Assembly (NCBI GenBank): GCA_035627375.1
Contig: DASPLX010000059.1
Location: 53,178-117,177, forward strand
Direction of reading: 5' to 3'
Source: DASPLX01 sp035627375
Lineage (GTDB): Bacteria; Pseudomonadota; Gammaproteobacteria; Burkholderiales; Burkholderiaceae_D
DNA length: 64,000 nt
Shown here: positions 61,894 through 64,000 of the stretch, piece by piece
How positions within the stretch are numbered: position 1 is the first letter of the stretch
Layout of the letters: each line of letters opens with the position of its first letter
Position numbers and translations under genes: made by a program
Notes under the pieces: model-generated
Told to the model about the DNA's origin: nothing
What the model saw: only the letters and a program-made list of their open reading frames with translations
Database searches by the model: none

Positions 61894-63090
61894 TCAGAGC
61901 ATGGTGGTCAGCGCGCATTGGCGGTAATGCGTCGCGGCTTCCCCGTCCTGCCCGAGGGCCTCGTGCAATTGGGCCAGTTTCAGGTGCGCTTCGCGCGCCA
62001 TGCTCGACGCCGACGCATCGGACAGCGCCTGTTCGAGATGGCGCTGGGCCTTGCCCCAGAGTTTCTGGCGCAGGCAGAGCGCGCCGAGCGTGAGCGCCAG
62101 TTCGGGATCGGTCGGCTGCCGGTTCAGCCATTCCTCGCAGCGTTCGATCTGCGCCAGCAATTCCGGGGAGCCTTCGGGCGCCGCCGATTCGCGATAGGCG
62201 CGCACCAGGCGATCGTCCCACTCGGCGGCCAACGCCTTCTCCACGACTTCGCGCGCTTCTTCGTGCAAGCCGCGCGCATTGAAGACGCGTGCCGCGCGCG
62301 CCGCGACGAAAGGCTGGATGCGGTCGGAAGACGGTATCGTGGACCAGACGCGGCGGATCGATTCGGCATCGTGCGAACGCGCGGCCAGCATGTCTTCATA
62401 GGCCAGCTCGCGCAGGCGGCGCGAGAGCGCCGGATGCAAGGCGTTGTGCTTGTCGAGCAGGCGGACCAGGCGCAATACCTCCGGCCAGTTGCCGGCGCGC
62501 TGGTTCGCCTTCAAGGCCAGCCGCAGGGCATGGATATGGCGGGCGCCGGTCGCGTTCAATTCCTTCACCGCTTCGAGCGCCTGCTCAGGCTGGTGTTCGT
62601 CGACCTGCAATTCGATGGTCGTCATCAGGCGCGCGATCTTCAGGGAAGAGTCGGACTGGACTTGCGACAGCCACGCGTCGCGGCGCTCGGTCTGGCGCAT
62701 GCGATGCGCCGCGCGTGCGCCGATCAGGGCGGCCAGGCCGGCGTTGTCCGGCCATTCCGCCGCGCGCCGCGCCGCCTTTTCCGCCTGGCCGTAACGGCCT
62801 TCGAACAGGGATTTCAAGGCATCGCGCAGGGCGCGGTTGCCTTCGCGCTCGCGCTTGTCGTTGCGGTAAGCCGCGACCTTGGCCGGCATTTCGCGCGTGA
62901 TGTCGATCGTGCGCAGGATGACGTGCAGCACCAGGAACAGCGCCAGCGCCAGCAACAGGAAAAGATTGAGCGACAGATCGATCCGGTAAGGCGGGTAGAA
63001 CAGGACGACGTTGCCCGGGTTGAAACGCGCGGCCACCGCGAAACCGATCGCGGCGGCGAACAGGGTCAATAGCCAGAGGAAAATACGCAT
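61894..63090 (-). CDS. hemY: HemY (TPR-containing inner-membrane protein)
   Basis: The 398-residue protein has two N-terminal membrane helices (about 1-20 and 38-60) and a cytoplasmic or periplasmic array of TPR-like helical repeats (YGQAEKAARRAAEWP; LGALCLRQKLWGKAQRHLEQAL). The beta/gammaproteobacterial HemY is linked to heme biosynthesis by operon position; its biochemical role is not the protoporphyrinogen oxidase of the same name in Bacillus. It is 22 bp downstream of hemX. Confidence 0.93.
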   Translation of the reverse strand: MRIFLWLLTLFAAAIGFAVAARFNPGNVVLFYPPYRIDLSLNLFLLLALALFLVLHVILRTIDITREMPAKVAAYRNDKREREGNRALRDALKSLFEGRYGQAEKAARRAAEWPDNAGLAALIGARAAHRMRQTERRDAWLSQVQSDSSLKIARLMTTIELQVDEHQPEQALEAVKELNATGARHIHALRLALKANQRAGNWPEVLRLVRLLDKHNALHPALSRRLRELAYEDMLAARSHDAESIRRVWSTIPSSDRIQPFVAARAARVFNARGLHEEAREVVEKALAAEWDDRLVRAYRESAAPEGSPELLAQIERCEEWLNRQPTDPELALTLGALCLRQKLWGKAQRHLEQALSDASASSMAREAHLKLAQLHEALGQDGEAATHYRQCALTTML

Positions 63091-63112
63091 GGTCGGTCGC
63101 TATCCTAGATCG

Positions 63113-64000
63113 CTACGGCTTGGCCTTGTAGTTGCGCACGGCGTTGATGCTTTCCGCCAGTGTCGGCATCTCGATCGACAGATTGCTGCCTTGCACCTGC
63201 TTGAGGATCGCCTGTGCGACCTGGGTCTGCTTGGCGCGCGTATCGAAATAGCGCGTGATCGCGTCCTGGGCCGCGAGCAGGTCGCTGCGGAACGCCGACT
63301 CGTTGCGCGACAACAGCGCCAGGCGGGCGTTCATCAGGCGTAGCTTGAGGTTTTCGCGCACGTAGTAGGCCTGGGTCGGCGACAGCAGCAGCGCTTCCGG
63401 CGTATCGACGCTGCGGATGCGGATCAGCTGGCGCACGTCGGTCCACATCTCGTTGCTCCAGCTTTGCCATTTTTCGTCGAGGCTGGCGAGCCATTCGGAT
63501 GCCGTGCCTTCCTTTTCCTTGTCGCCCTTCGCCCCGCGCGCCGCCATCTTGTCCGCCCGGCGCGATGCCTTCGGCGGCGTGGCCGGCACGGCCGGTTTCT
63601 CGTCGGACAGGAGCGGCATGCCGTCGATCTGGGCAATGGTGCTGTCCAGGCGCAGCGCGATGCCGGTGACGTCGAGGCTGGGCAGGGACTTCAGGCGTTC
63701 CTGGTCTTTCGCGATCGCGCGGCGGATCGTGATGAACTGCGGCTTGTCGGAACGCGACAGGCGGGCGTCGGCATTCTGCAGGGCGATCAAGGCGCCTTGC
63801 ACATTCCCGGCCAGCTGCAATTGCTGGCTCGCGGTCGACAGCACCTGCTCGATTTCCGCCAGCGCCCAGTCGTCGCGGCTGCGCGACATCTCCTGGTACA
63901 GCTGTTCGAGCGCCAGCTGCTGATTCTGCGCCTCGGCCTGCTTGTTCTCGAGCACGCTCAGCTTCGCCTGCATGTCGCGCATATTGTCCTGCAGCGCCTT
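63113..64000 (-). CDS. hemX: HemX-family protein, C-terminal part (truncated by window edge)
   Basis: The minus-strand frame runs open to the window end. The visible about 295 residues contain a coiled coil (QAKLSVLENKQAEAQNQQ) and the HemX domain (WALAEIEQVLSTASQQLQLAGN, ARLSRSDKPQFITIRRAIAKD, YYVRENLKLRLMNARLALLSR). HemX often follows or is fused to uroporphyrinogen-III synthase; the N-terminal membrane helix and any fusion lie outside. It is the upstream neighbour of hemY. Confidence 0.92.
   Translation of the reverse strand, partial: KALQDNMRDMQAKLSVLENKQAEAQNQQLALEQLYQEMSRSRDDWALAEIEQVLSTASQQLQLAGNVQGALIALQNADARLSRSDKPQFITIRRAIAKDQERLKSLPSLDVTGIALRLDSTIAQIDGMPLLSDEKPAVPATPPKASRRADKMAARGAKGDKEKEGTASEWLASLDEKWQSWSNEMWTDVRQLIRIRSVDTPEALLLSPTQAYYVRENLKLRLMNARLALLSRNESAFRSDLLAAQDAITRYFDTRAKQTQVAQAILKQVQGSNLSIEMPTLAESINAVRNYKAKP

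Overview
The window is GC-rich, densely coded proteobacterial chromosome. The backbone gene sets (serS-rarA, lolA-ftsK with trxB opposite, nadE-glnB, hemX-hemY-ppa), the LytTR two-component pairs and the protein sequences suggest a betaproteobacterium of the order Burkholderiales, most likely Oxalobacteraceae-like (Massilia/Herbaspirillum relatives). That placement is inference from gene content; no 16S rRNA is present.

Layout. 1-2724: end of a LytS-type sensor kinase, its LytTR regulator and a convergent HD-GYP protein. 3073-7943: a complete MukFEB-like condensin operon (mksF-mksE-mksB) with no nuclease gene beside it. 7944-8885: a decayed accessory scar with an XRE regulator and the tail of an AbiEii-like toxin. 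8886-12315: a chemoreceptor, a short ORF with a strong ribosome binding site, a candidate small RNA carrying two anti-Shine-Dalgarno repeats, and a GGDEF protein with an altered signature. 12714-18716: the most unusual region. It holds a small peptide with a double-glycine-leader look, a cytoplasm-type subtilase with a C-terminal repeat tag, a stand-alone protein resembling the subtilase propeptide, a four-repeat glycine-zipper protein that shares the tag, and a LytTR two-component operon. 18893-25710: a di-heme peroxidase/beta-propeller lipoprotein operon, an isochorismatase, a sterol-desaturase family protein and small hypothetical genes. 25950-31417: accessory DNA with an IS5-like remnant, a secreted subtilase, orphan small genes, a DUF378 protein, a frameshifted IS3 element and a possible attachment-site scar next to tRNA-Ser(CGA). 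31418-50438: housekeeping genes (serS, rarA, lolA, ftsK, trxB, glnB, nadE), with a porin/binding-protein/chemoreceptor trio inserted between rarA and lolA. 50514-57536: a Ser/Thr kinase, an MglA-like GTPase, a soluble histidine kinase, a receiver-PilB fusion ATPase and a convergent HDOD protein. 57648-59536: a divergent LysR/EamA pair. 59564-61186: an IS1182-like element. 61209-64000: ppa, hemY and the end of hemX.

How the parts may work together. The subtilase, propeptide-like protein and repeat protein read in one direction with a 17 bp gap between the last two genes, and they share sequence elements, so they look like one functional unit. The GTPase, kinase and receiver-PilB genes overlap by ATGA junctions, which points to a signalling chain ending at a type IV pilus or type II secretion motor ATPase. 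These two modules and the anti-SD small RNA are the best candidates for undescribed biology here.
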